Assembly: GCF_029889905.1 (NCBI RefSeq) | Contig: NZ_JARANZ010000003.1 | Span: forward strand, 1 to 64,000 | Direction: 5' to 3' | Length of the DNA stretch: 64,000 bases | Source: Chromohalobacter sp. 11-W | GTDB lineage: Bacteria; Pseudomonadota; Gammaproteobacteria; Pseudomonadales; Halomonadaceae | Shown: in pieces, positions 54,095 through 62,505 of the stretch | How positions within the stretch are numbered: position 1 is the stretch's first letter | How the letters are laid out: every line of letters begins with the position of its first letter | Translations under genes and position numbers: made by a program | The notes under the pieces: generated by a model | Seen by the model: only the letters and a program-made list of their open reading frames with translations | What the model was told of the DNA's origin: nothing | The model's database searches: none

Positions 54095-54412
54095 TCAGTC
54101 GTTCCCCCGAGCTCGCGCCAAACGCGCTTGCTTGGGGTCGACCGCCAATGGGCGATAGATCTCGACACGATCCCCTTCTACTAGCGTATGTCGGTCCGGC
54201 TCGCGCAATACCTGCCCATAAACTCCCAGTGGCGCATGACTGAAGAAGTCAGTCCCGTGCTCCGGAAACAGGCTCGGCAAGTCGGCCATCGCGACCACGT
54301 CGCGCGCCGACGTACCCGATGGCACCGTGAGCGCGACGACACGCTGACGATGAGGCTCCGCGAAGGCGACCTCAACGTTGATGTGCGTTTGCTCGATGTC
54401 ACTGTGGGCCAT
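54095..54412 (-). CDS. rnfH: RnfH family ubiquitin-like protein
   Basis: This small beta-grasp protein, formerly RatB/UPF0125, has no settled function; its partner gene is ratA. The 105-residue protein shows INVEVAFAEPHRQRVVALTVPSGTSARDVV and the ending VEGDRVEIYRPLAVDPKQARLARA, both family-typical. ATG 54412 overlaps the ratA end by 14 bases; ATG 54421 is also possible. Convergent with bamE. Confidence 0.9.
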   Translation of the reverse strand: MAHSDIEQTHINVEVAFAEPHRQRVVALTVPSGTSARDVVAMADLPSLFPEHGTDFFSHAPLGVYGQVLREPDRHTLVEGDRVEIYRPLAVDPKQARLARARGND

Positions 54413-54839
54413 AAAGCGCATCCGCACGACGCGTGAACGCGTCAACCAACTGGCCAGCCACTTGCTGAAACAGCTTGCCAAACGCCATTCCCAAAAGGCG
54501 ATTGGAAAACTCGAACTCCATTTCCAGGCTCACCCGACAGGCCGACTCGCCCATCGGCGTGAAAAGCCAACGACCATTGAGACGTTTGAAAGGCCCCTCG
54601 GCCAAGGACAGCTCAATGCGCTCATAGGGATAGAGGTCGTTACGCGTGGCCAGCGTCTGTTCCACGCTCCCTTTACCCAACGTCATCTCACCTATCAGAT
54701 AGCGCCCCTCTTCGTGCTCGATGACCCGTGCATGACGGCACCCCGGCAAGAACTCAGGGTAACTCTCGAAATCGTTGACCAGATCGAACATCGCCTTGCA
54801 TGAATGTCTTACCAAGGCAGACCGGTTGACCGTAGGCAT
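54399..54839 (-). CDS. ratA: RatA/START-domain (coenzyme Q-binding type) protein
   Basis: This 146-residue START/polyketide-cyclase fold protein belongs to the RatA (YfjG) family. E. coli RatA has been reported to block 70S formation, while relatives of mitochondrial Coq10 bind ubiquinone, so the role is debated. Visible motifs are ALVRHSCKAMFDLVNDFESYPEFLPGC (start near residue 8) and VDAFTRRADALYG at the end. It is coupled to rnfH and divergent from smpB, a conserved arrangement. Confidence 0.93.
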   Translation of the reverse strand: MPTVNRSALVRHSCKAMFDLVNDFESYPEFLPGCRHARVIEHEEGRYLIGEMTLGKGSVEQTLATRNDLYPYERIELSLAEGPFKRLNGRWLFTPMGESACRVSLEMEFEFSNRLLGMAFGKLFQQVAGQLVDAFTRRADALYGPQ

Positions 54840-54976
54840 TCATCACTCCGCTGACTTTGTTGCGCCGTGCGCGTATGATGGAAGGTTAACATCAAGGCCT
54901 TGAATGATATCACGCCTTCCCCCATGTCTTGGGGCTAGCGGATTAGGCGCATAGTGCATAGTAATGTAGAGGTTCC

Positions 54977-55450
54977 ATGGCCAAGAAAAAGGGCAATATC
55001 GGCTCGAGCACCATCGCGCAAAACAAAAAGGCGCGCTTCGAATATCATATCGACGAGACCTTCGAGGCTGGCCTGTCGCTGGCCGGATGGGAAATCAAGA
55101 GCCTACGTGCCGGTAAGGCGCAGCTCACCGATACCTACATCCTGATCAAGAATGGCGAGGCATGGCTGTTGGGCAGTCATATCACCCCGCTCAACACCGT
55201 GAGCACGCATGTCGTGGCGGATCCGTCGCGTACGCGCAAGCTGCTGCTGCATCGCAAGGAGATCGCCAGGATCTTCTCGCGCACCCAGGACAAGGGGCAT
55301 ACGTGCGTGCCGCTAAAATTGTACTGGAAGAAGAACCTCGTCAAATGCGAGCTCGCGCTAGTGCGCGGCAAGAAGATGCATGACAAGCGCGCCACCGAAA
55401 AGGCTCGTGACTGGAATCGCGAGAAGGCCCGTATCATGCGCGCCCACTGA
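54977..55450 (+). CDS. smpB: SsrA-binding protein SmpB
   Basis: SmpB binds tmRNA and places it in the decoding site of stalled ribosomes. The 157-residue protein has the OB-fold core ([38 protein letters not shown]) and the basic C-terminal tail that mimics the mRNA and enters the ribosome channel. Its RNA partner ssrA lies 123 bp downstream on the same strand. Confidence 0.97.
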   Translation: MAKKKGNIGSSTIAQNKKARFEYHIDETFEAGLSLAGWEIKSLRAGKAQLTDTYILIKNGEAWLLGSHITPLNTVSTHVVADPSRTRKLLLHRKEIARIFSRTQDKGHTCVPLKLYWKKNLVKCELALVRGKKMHDKRATEKARDWNREKARIMRAH

Positions 55451-55551
55451 ACGCGGCGAGGGCGCATCGAGAAAGACGCGTCGGTAAAGAGACGTCTGGC
55501 CACGAAAAGCCGTGGCGACGGGGTTGAACTAGCCCCGGGGCATCCCAACCT

Positions 55552-55559
55552 GTTATACT
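55552..55559 (+). promoter_or_regulatory. Extended -10 promoter of ssrA
   Basis: TGT followed by TATACT (55554-55559) forms an extended -10 element about 15 bp before the mature tmRNA end; no good -35 is seen at the proper distance. Confidence 0.5.
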
Positions 55560-55573
55560 GTAGAAACGCTTAC

Positions 55574-55953
55574 GGGGGCGACATGGCTTCGACGCCGGTG
55601 ACAATCCCTGAGGTGCATGCCGAGAGCGTAACGTATCTCGTAAATCAAACGTTACGACTAAATAGTCGCAAACGACGACAACTACGCTCAGGGCGCGCTG
55701 GCAGCGTAACAACTGCTAGCTTCTAGTCCGGCCCGGAGGTGATGTGCCCATTCATCACCGATGGGATACGAGCTCAGACTGATGGGATCGCGGCTGGCTT
55801 TGTCCTCGCGTCAGCCGCTAAAACTTAGAGGAATCGCGTCTCTGGATCCTGCTCGTCGGAGCCAGAGGTGCTAAATTAAAAGACGGACCTAAGCATGTAG
55901 AGCCGATGGGTGAGTGCCGGCGGACGGGGGTTCAATTCCCCCCGCCTCCACCA
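55574..55953 (+). ncRNA. ssrA: Transfer-messenger RNA (tmRNA)
   Basis: tmRNA rescues stalled ribosomes and tags the nascent peptide for proteolysis. The 380-nt RNA begins GGGGGCGACATGG and ends with a T arm (GGGGGTTCAATTCCCCC) and encoded CCA, the two ends forming the acceptor stem. The tag frame at 55668-55709 encodes ANDDNYAQGALAA, a typical proteobacterial tag ending in ALAA. Adjacent smpB encodes its partner. Confidence 0.97.
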
Positions 55954-55960
55954 AACACCG

Positions 55961-55992
55961 AAAAAGCCAACCCCCGAGGGGTTGGCTTTTTT
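55961..55992 (+). terminator. Terminator of ssrA
   Basis: A stem AAAAAGCCAACCCC/GGGGTTGGCTTTTT with a CGA loop and T-run lies eight bases after the tmRNA CCA end. It may also serve the convergent betaine-binding protein gene. Confidence 0.9.
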
Positions 55993-56032
55993 CGTTGCCA
56001 GGGCCGCTTGACCCTGGGCGTAGCCGAGGGGC

Positions 56033-56893
56033 TTACGCGTCTGGTAGCCACTCCTGGACCATGTCCTGATGGTCCTCCACCCACTGCTTGGCGTTTTCGT
56101 AGGGGTCGGAGTCTTCTTCCTGGTTCATCAGCATGACTTCGCCCATGTCTTCGGCGGTCCACTCGAAGGCATCCAGGATGGCATAGGCCTCGGGCATGTC
56201 TTCCTTGAGACCTTGGCGAGCGATGGTATGGATCTGCTCGGCGCCGCCATAGACGTTCTTGGGATCGTCCAGGTATTTGAGGTCCCAGCGCGCGAACATC
56301 CAGTGCGGTGTCCAGCCGGTCACGGCGATATCTTCATCGTTAGCGATGGCACTCTTCAGTGCTGCCGTCATGGTGGCGCCGCTTCCGCTCTGCAGACTCA
56401 GATCAAGGTCGTATTCCTCGATGACCTTGTCGGTGAGACGCATAATCCCGGCGCCCGGGTCGATACCGGTGAGCTTGTTGTCGAAGTCGTCGGCATGCTC
56501 ATTAAGATCTGCAATCGAATCGACCTCACTATAGGCCGGAACCACGAGACCCAGTTTGGTACCGTCCAGGTTGACGCCCGTATCGACCAGTTGGTCCTGA
56601 AGTTGAGCGTAGTAATCCTCATGCGTGGTCGGAAGCCACCCGGCCAGTAAAGCATCGGTGTCTCCGGTCGCCACGGACTGCCACATGGCAGCGGCGGACA
56701 GCGAGGACATCTCGACCTCGTAACCGGCTTGCTCGAGGACGGCGCGCATCACATTGGTGGAGGCAACCGTAGAAGACCACTCGACATACGCGAGATTAAT
56801 GGTGCCTTTGTCTTGGGCCTGCGCAGTCGTGGCCGCCAAGCCAGCACCGGCAATCAAGGCCAGACCGGCGAGACGCATCGATGGCTGAGTCAT
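56033..56893 (-). CDS. Glycine betaine-type ABC substrate-binding protein
   Basis: This periplasmic binding protein of the OpuAC/ProX class probably binds glycine betaine or a similar compatible solute taken up against osmotic stress. The 286-residue protein has a signal peptide ending AQA-QDKG near residue 27, INLAYVEWSSTVASTNV at the mature start, and aromatic-rich stretches (GWLPTTHEDYY; GWTPHWMFARWDLKYL) that fit an aromatic cage for a trimethylammonium group. The 56893 start gives a clean signal sequence. No permease or ATPase gene is adjacent. Confidence 0.85.
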   Translation of the reverse strand: MTQPSMRLAGLALIAGAGLAATTAQAQDKGTINLAYVEWSSTVASTNVMRAVLEQAGYEVEMSSLSAAAMWQSVATGDTDALLAGWLPTTHEDYYAQLQDQLVDTGVNLDGTKLGLVVPAYSEVDSIADLNEHADDFDNKLTGIDPGAGIMRLTDKVIEEYDLDLSLQSGSGATMTAALKSAIANDEDIAVTGWTPHWMFARWDLKYLDDPKNVYGGAEQIHTIARQGLKEDMPEAYAILDAFEWTAEDMGEVMLMNQEEDSDPYENAKQWVEDHQDMVQEWLPDA

Positions 56894-57232
56894 GGGAAAT
56901 GCCTTTATTGGAAGTGTACCGTTAAGCATGCCGAGAAGAGATATCCGATGCAACTCGAGGCACCGCCATGCATGAGGCAACATCAACAGGCCATGGATGC
57001 TAAATTGTTAGGCAGCACAGATCCGTACAAGTATGGTACAAAAAAGCACGAAGCCGTTATCATCATGCTAGTGGTAGGTTAGATTCCTTTCGGGACGCCT
57101 AACCGTCGAAACGTTGCGTCCATCGCTCGACGCTCGGCAATGAGCCACCTAGTGTTAGTATTGCCAGGCAAATTCATCATAAACGATGTGGCAGCATGCC
57201 ACTCAGTTCATTCCGTACAAGGAGGTTACCGC

Positions 57233-59611
57233 GTGCCGACTCTACGCCTCGATACGTGGCTCAGCCGCTGGTTGTTGCTGTGTCTACTTTTCGTGATGGC
57301 GCCGGCCCTGGCTCAACAGGACGCGACGCCCACGGACGGCGACACCCCTGCCTATTCGAGCCTGGCCGATATGCTCGAAAACGAGCAGACACGCCAGACG
57401 ATCATCGACCAACTACGCGCCCAGGCGGCTCAGGAAAGCGCCCTGGGCGTTGAAGGAGCATCCTCCCCCGCAGAGATCGCCGAGGATGCGCCCAGCGGTC
57501 AGACGGCCGAAGAGGTTTCCTTTCCTCGCCGCCTGGCCGATGCCACCAGCCATATCGCAGGGGATCTCGGCGGTCAGTTCAAGAGTCTGGCAGTGGCCTT
57601 GGGTGGCTTGTTCAGCAGTAGCAACGCTAGCGCCAACGGGCCGGGCTTCGATACCGGCGCGTTCCTGATTGCCGCGCTCAACTTCGCACTGGTGGTCATC
57701 GGGGCCTTCGTGGCGTTGTTCGTCCTGCGACGTATCGCGTCACCGCTATTCCGCAAGCTCAGCCAATGGTCGTCGCAGCGTACCGAGAAAAGTGCCTTGC
57801 TGCGCACCCTCATCGCAGTCGTGCTAGCCGCCATCGTAGATGTCGTCGTGGTCATACTGGCCTATGTCGTTGGCAATCTAGTAGCGACCTTTGCTATCGG
57901 TGAAGCGGGCAGCATGGAAACGCGTTTCTCGCTGTTCCTTAACGCCTTCTTGATGATCGAGCTGTTCAAGGCCGCGCTGCGCATGCTGTTCTCGTCGCAT
58001 TACGATGGCCTGCGCCTGATGCCCATCGCCTCGCCACAGGCGTCGTACTGCAATCGCTTCCTCGCTCGCCTGGCCGGCTTCATCGGTTATGGCATGCTGG
58101 TGGCCGCGCCCATCATCAATTACAACCTGTCGCCGGCGCTCGGCCAAGGGCTCGGCACGTTGATCATGCTGCTGGCGCTGATCTACGCCGCTACGGTGAT
58201 CCTCAAACACCGCATACCGCTACGCGACGCCCTGATACAACGCGCCGATAATGCCGACATGAGCGCCACGCGCTTCGCGCTGCGCCTGCTGGGACGCACC
58301 TGGCATATGCTGGCCTTGGCCTATGCCTTGGTGGTATTCGCCGTCACCGTGCTGCATCCGCAGACGGCGCTGCCCTTCGTGCTGCTGGCCACGCTCAAGA
58401 CCGTCATCATCATCGGCATCGGTATGTTGGTCTCGGGCGTACTTACCCAGCTTATCGGCCGCCGCATTCGCCTCTCCGAGGATATCCAGCGCCGCCTTCC
58501 CCTGCTGGAAACGCGTCTCAACGCCTACGTGCCGACCAGCCTCAAGGTGATTCGCGCGATCATTTTGATCGCCGTGGCGATGTTCGTGCTCAGCGCTTGG
58601 CAGGTCTTCGACCTCGCGGCCTGGTACGCCTCCGAGGCCGGTATACATGTCGTGGGCACCACGCTGAATGTGATCATCATCCTGCTGGTGGCCATCGCCG
58701 CCTGGATCGGCCTCGCCAGCCTAATCGAGCATCGCTTGCATGCAGATGCCGGTGCCGGTGAACCTTCGGCCCGCGCCAAGACACTGCTATCCCTGTTCCG
58801 CAATGCCCTGGCGATCGCCTTGATCACCATGACGGTAATGATCATATTGGCTGAAATCGGCATCAACATCGGCCCGCTGATCGCCGGTGCCGGGGTTCTC
58901 GGCCTCGCCATCGGTTTCGGCTCGCAGAAACTGGTGCAAGACGTCATCACCGGGGTCTTCATCCAACTGGAAAACGCCATGAACACTGGCGATGTCGTCA
59001 CCGTCGGCGGCACCACCGGTACGGCGGAACGTGTCGGCATCCGCTCGGTGGGGATTCGCGATCTCTCGGGCACCTACCACATCGTGCCGTTCTCCTCGGT
59101 GGATACCGTGTCCAACTACATGCGTGAATTCGGCAACCACGTCGGCGAATACGGTATCGCCTACCGCGAGAACATCGACGATGCCATCGAGCAATTGCAG
59201 GCCGCCTTCGACGCCCTCAAGGAGAGCGAGCACGGCTACAAGCTACTTGAGCCGCTCAGCGTAGCGGGCGTGACCGCGCTGGCCGACAGTTCGGTCAACA
59301 TCCGCGTGATCATCAAGACCACGCCAGGCGATCAGTGGGGCGTGGGCCGTGCCTACAACCGCTTGGTCAAGATGTACTTCGACGCTGCTGGCATCGAGAT
59401 TCCGTTCCCGCACACCACGCTTTACTTCGGGCAGGAAAAGGATGGCAACGCACCGCCCGCCAATCTGCGCATCCTGTCCCAGAAGGGCGAAGTGGTGGAC
59501 GAGAAGCCGGACTCGCGGAACGCACCGCTCACACCCGATGCGCCGGCCGACAGCAATACCAATCCGGAGCATACCAAGCCGGACCGCGACAACGACGAAG
59601 GCTCCAGCTGA
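57233..59611 (+). CDS. Large MscS-family mechanosensitive channel (YbiO-like)
   Basis: This inner-membrane channel opens on membrane tension to release solutes during hypo-osmotic shock. The 792-residue protein has a signal peptide (WLSRWLLLCLLFVMAPALAQQ region), a periplasmic Gln/Glu-rich segment, about eight to ten extra helices, and a C-terminal MscS core with the pore helix GAGVLGLAIGFGSQKLVQDV (near residues 555-575) and the cytoplasmic vestibule. Size and layout resemble E. coli YbiO. The start is a GTG at 57233 with GGAGG seven bases upstream; upstream ATG lacks a ribosome site. Paired with a betaine-type binding protein, it suits a halophile. Confidence 0.9.
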   Translation: MPTLRLDTWLSRWLLLCLLFVMAPALAQQDATPTDGDTPAYSSLADMLENEQTRQTIIDQLRAQAAQESALGVEGASSPAEIAEDAPSGQTAEEVSFPRRLADATSHIAGDLGGQFKSLAVALGGLFSSSNASANGPGFDTGAFLIAALNFALVVIGAFVALFVLRRIASPLFRKLSQWSSQRTEKSALLRTLIAVVLAAIVDVVVVILAYVVGNLVATFAIGEAGSMETRFSLFLNAFLMIELFKAALRMLFSSHYDGLRLMPIASPQASYCNRFLARLAGFIGYGMLVAAPIINYNLSPALGQGLGTLIMLLALIYAATVILKHRIPLRDALIQRADNADMSATRFALRLLGRTWHMLALAYALVVFAVTVLHPQTALPFVLLATLKTVIIIGIGMLVSGVLTQLIGRRIRLSEDIQRRLPLLETRLNAYVPTSLKVIRAIILIAVAMFVLSAWQVFDLAAWYASEAGIHVVGTTLNVIIILLVAIAAWIGLASLIEHRLHADAGAGEPSARAKTLLSLFRNALAIALITMTVMIILAEIGINIGPLIAGAGVLGLAIGFGSQKLVQDVITGVFIQLENAMNTGDVVTVGGTTGTAERVGIRSVGIRDLSGTYHIVPFSSVDTVSNYMREFGNHVGEYGIAYRENIDDAIEQLQAAFDALKESEHGYKLLEPLSVAGVTALADSSVNIRVIIKTTPGDQWGVGRAYNRLVKMYFDAAGIEIPFPHTTLYFGQEKDGNAPPANLRILSQKGEVVDEKPDSRNAPLTPDAPADSNTNPEHTKPDRDNDEGSS

Positions 59612-59649
59612 GCCTGGCACGCCACCGAAAGCACAGTGGCGCTTTGCTA

Positions 59650-59681
59650 AAAAGGGCCGCCCCGGATGGGGCGGCCCTTTT
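59650..59681. terminator. Bidirectional terminator between the MscS-like and NCS2 genes
   Basis: A perfect 14-bp stem AAAAGGGCCGCCCC/GGGGCGGCCCTTTT with a GGAT loop has T-runs on both strands between the two convergent genes. Confidence 0.9.
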
Positions 59682-59714
59682 GCGTCAGACGGCGAGCAAG
59701 CAGACAGCACTACC

Positions 59715-61076
59715 TCACTGCATCGTCACCAACATGATCGCGCAGAGTACCGCCGTCACCCACATGGCGGGCTTGATCTCGGCCAGACGCCCCGTACAAA
59801 GCTTGATCGCCACGAAACTCAAGAACGCGAAGGCGATGCCCAGCGTGATCGAGTAGGTCAGCGGCATGACGATGATCGCCAAAAACGCCGGAAAGGCCTG
59901 ATCCATCTTCTGCCACTCGATACGTCCCACCGGTGCCAGCATGAAGACGCCGACCATGACCAATGCCGGCGCGGTAGCGATCGCCGGCACCAGCGACAGC
60001 AACGGCGACAGGAACAGGAACGGGAGAAACAGCAACCCACAGACGACCCCGACGATTCCCGTGCGCCCGCCCTGGGCAACGCCTACTCCAGACTCGATGA
60101 ATGTCTGTGCGGCACTGGTCCCCAGCGGCGCGGCAATCATCGAGGCAAAGGCATCCACGGTCATCGAGCGCTTGAGATTACGCGGCTGTCCGTTGTCGTC
60201 CTTGAGGTCGGCGGCTTCCGAGAGCGCCAGGAAGCATGACAGCGCATCGAAAAAGTTGGTGAACAGCATCACGAAGATGAACGGCCAGTAAGCGACCTTG
60301 AGCGCGCCCCACAGATCCACCTGCCACATGACGCTGAAATCCGGCCATGCCGCCAGACCGCTCCATGCCACGATCACATCCGTGCCCCACAGACGTCCCA
60401 TGGGTATCGCCACCAGCGTGGTGATGACGATGCCCAATACCAGCGCGCCGTTGACGCGCAATGTGACCAGAACCGCGGTCAGTAGCATCCCGGCAATGAA
60501 AGTGATCAACGCTGGGTCCAGACCCCCTAGCGATATCAGCGTAGCCGGGTCATCAACCACGAAGCCGGCGTTCTTGAAGCCGATGAAGGTAATGAACAAC
60601 CCAATGCCACAGGTGATGCCATAGCGTAGCGAATCGGGAATCGCCTCGACGATCGCCTTGCGCACGTTGAAAAATGCCAGCAGCGCAAACAGTACGCCCG
60701 ACCAGAACACGCAACCCAGCGCCACTTGCCAAGGCAAACCCGCCCCCTGTACCAAGGTATAGGCGAACAGCGCATTCATACCCATGCCGGGCGCGACGAG
60801 AATCGGGTTACGCGCGTACAACCCCATCGCCAGGCTGCTGAGGAAGCTGATCAAGACAGTTGCCGAGAGCCCCGCCGAGAAGGGAATGCCTGCATCGCTC
60901 AGTATCGAGGGATTGACCACGATGATGTACATCGCCGCCAGGAAGGTCGCCAAGCCAGCCAACAGCTCGGTGCGCAGGGTCGAGCCATAGCGGCGGATGC
61001 CGAAGTAACGCTCCAGGGCGCCGTCCTGTTGCGTGGTCGATGACGTGGCAGCACGTCGGTGGGGAGTCTGCGCCAT
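59715..61076 (-). CDS. NCS2 (AzgA-type) purine permease
   Basis: This inner-membrane proton symporter is probably for hypoxanthine, guanine or adenine. The 453-residue protein has 12-14 hydrophobic segments and AzgA-subfamily motifs: AMYIIVVNPSILSDAG, APGMGMNALFAY and, later, DAFASMIAAPLGTSAAQTFIESG (begins near residue 305). The N-terminal 25 residues are Ser/Thr/Gln-rich and cytoplasmic. No purine riboswitch was recognised in the 200-bp upstream region. Confidence 0.9.
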   Translation of the reverse strand: MAQTPHRRAATSSTTQQDGALERYFGIRRYGSTLRTELLAGLATFLAAMYIIVVNPSILSDAGIPFSAGLSATVLISFLSSLAMGLYARNPILVAPGMGMNALFAYTLVQGAGLPWQVALGCVFWSGVLFALLAFFNVRKAIVEAIPDSLRYGITCGIGLFITFIGFKNAGFVVDDPATLISLGGLDPALITFIAGMLLTAVLVTLRVNGALVLGIVITTLVAIPMGRLWGTDVIVAWSGLAAWPDFSVMWQVDLWGALKVAYWPFIFVMLFTNFFDALSCFLALSEAADLKDDNGQPRNLKRSMTVDAFASMIAAPLGTSAAQTFIESGVGVAQGGRTGIVGVVCGLLFLPFLFLSPLLSLVPAIATAPALVMVGVFMLAPVGRIEWQKMDQAFPAFLAIIVMPLTYSITLGIAFAFLSFVAIKLCTGRLAEIKPAMWVTAVLCAIMLVTMQ

Positions 61077-61231
61077 GATGTCGTTCCTATATGTGTCATT
61101 GTTGTCATGAAGGACGCCCTAACGTTACCCATATCTTGACCGATTGGACAAGGGCGTAAAAACACCAACGGCCCACAGGCCACCCCGATAAGGCGCCTGC
61201 AGGCCGCGATTCGCCCTTCATGACGGACGAT

Positions 61232-61255
61232 AAAAAAGGGCGCCCGCAGGCGCCC
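61232..61255 (-). terminator. Terminator of hemY
   Basis: A 7-bp G/C-rich stem GGGCGCC/GGCGCCC with a four-base loop is followed leftward by six T, 20 bp after the hemY stop. Confidence 0.85.
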
Positions 61256-61275
61256 AGGAGAGCAAAAAACGTTGG

Positions 61276-62505
61276 CTAGCGCGTGCGTTCGCTAGGCTGC
61301 GGTAACGCCGGCAACGAGCGATCGAGCAGCTCCACGCTCTGGCGATAGAAGAGCTGGCTCTTCTGATGCTCGCCCAAGTTGGCGTAAAGCCGCGCCAGCT
61401 CGGCGCATACCACCCCGCTGGGGCGCTGACGCTGACTGGCTTCGAAGTATTCCTGCGCCTTGCCCCAATAAGCATTGCGCAACGATAAACGCCCCAGGCT
61501 CAGCAGTAAATCGGGATCGTTGGGGCGCTCCTGCAGCCATTTCTCGGCATATGCCAGTTGGCGCCCAGCATCCACGTTGAGCAAGCCATAACGCAGCACC
61601 AGGCGCGTGTCCCAGTGCTCCTTGAGGGAATGACGCAGCAAGCGCTCAGCCATCGCTTCCTCGCCATCCTTGACCAGCGCTTCGGTATACAAGACCACCA
61701 GCTCGACATCGCTACGCAGATAGTCAGGCATGTCGGCCCACAGGTTGCGCACGCGGTTGGCGTCGGCATTGGGCTGGCGCTGGACCGCCTGCAAGATCAA
61801 CTCGCGATAGGCACGCTGCTCCAGCTCACGGCGCTCTTCCTCGGTGATCAGCTGCTGCTTGTCGAGCTTGGGCAGCAAATGACGCAGCCCTTCCCAGTCG
61901 TTGACGCTGAGATAGGCCTGACGCAGCAGCTTGAGCACCTGCGGATGATTGGGCAGTTGCTTTTCGAGGCGCGTCAGCGTCGCCAACGCCTCTTCGAATT
62001 GCTGGCGATCGAGCATCAGCTGCGCTTGCACCATGCCCACCGCGTTATCGGCCCCCTCGGTACTGTGATGGGCCCGCTTGAGTAGCGTATCGGCATGCTC
62101 GAAACGCCCTTGATAATGCGCCGCCAGCGCCGCGGAAAGGTAATTGACCAGCGGCGTGCTGGAATCGTCAGCTGCCTTGACCAGATCCTTCTCGGCACGC
62201 TTCCAGCGGCCTTCGGCGAGCGCCACCAAGCCTCGCACGGTACGCTTCATGGCATTGCGATTGCGCGTACGACTATTCCAGACCTTGAGCCGGCTTACCG
62301 GACGGCGCAGACGGTGGAGGACGCGCAGCAGGAAATGCAGGGCCAGAAATACCGCCAGCAATATCACCAGGCCCAGCCAGAACGAGGTCTGGATCGAGGT
62401 ATCGCCCACGCGCACCAGCCAGTAACCGGGCATCGACTGCATCAACTGGCCGAATAGCGCACCGACGGCCAGCCCCACGACGATGAGAAGAATCAGTTTT
62501 CTCAT
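61276..62505 (-). CDS. hemY: HemY family TPR membrane protein
   Basis: HemY is an inner-membrane protein encoded with heme genes; it has no proven enzymatic role and is thought to aid heme-pathway complexes. The 409-residue protein has two N-terminal transmembrane helices (about 4-24 and 40-62), the HemY_N domain with a basic stretch (NSRTRNRNAMKRTVRGLVALAEG region), and a series of TPR-like helices up to the C-terminus. Its ATG overlaps the hemX stop (ATGA). Not to be confused with Gram-positive HemY oxidase. Confidence 0.93.
   Translation of the reverse strand: MRKLILLIVVGLAVGALFGQLMQSMPGYWLVRVGDTSIQTSFWLGLVILLAVFLALHFLLRVLHRLRRPVSRLKVWNSRTRNRNAMKRTVRGLVALAEGRWKRAEKDLVKAADDSSTPLVNYLSAALAAHYQGRFEHADTLLKRAHHSTEGADNAVGMVQAQLMLDRQQFEEALATLTRLEKQLPNHPQVLKLLRQAYLSVNDWEGLRHLLPKLDKQQLITEEERRELEQRAYRELILQAVQRQPNADANRVRNLWADMPDYLRSDVELVVLYTEALVKDGEEAMAERLLRHSLKEHWDTRLVLRYGLLNVDAGRQLAYAEKWLQERPNDPDLLLSLGRLSLRNAYWGKAQEYFEASQRQRPSGVVCAELARLYANLGEHQKSQLFYRQSVELLDRSLPALPQPSERTR

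Noticed and set aside
57077-57104. GGTTAG/CTAACC hairpin in the betaine-protein/MscS spacer
   Set aside because: Only six pairs with a 16-base loop and no T-run; likely chance.
61077-61275. Purine riboswitch before the NCS2 permease
   Set aside because: No conserved three-way junction core was found; the only structure is the hemY terminator.
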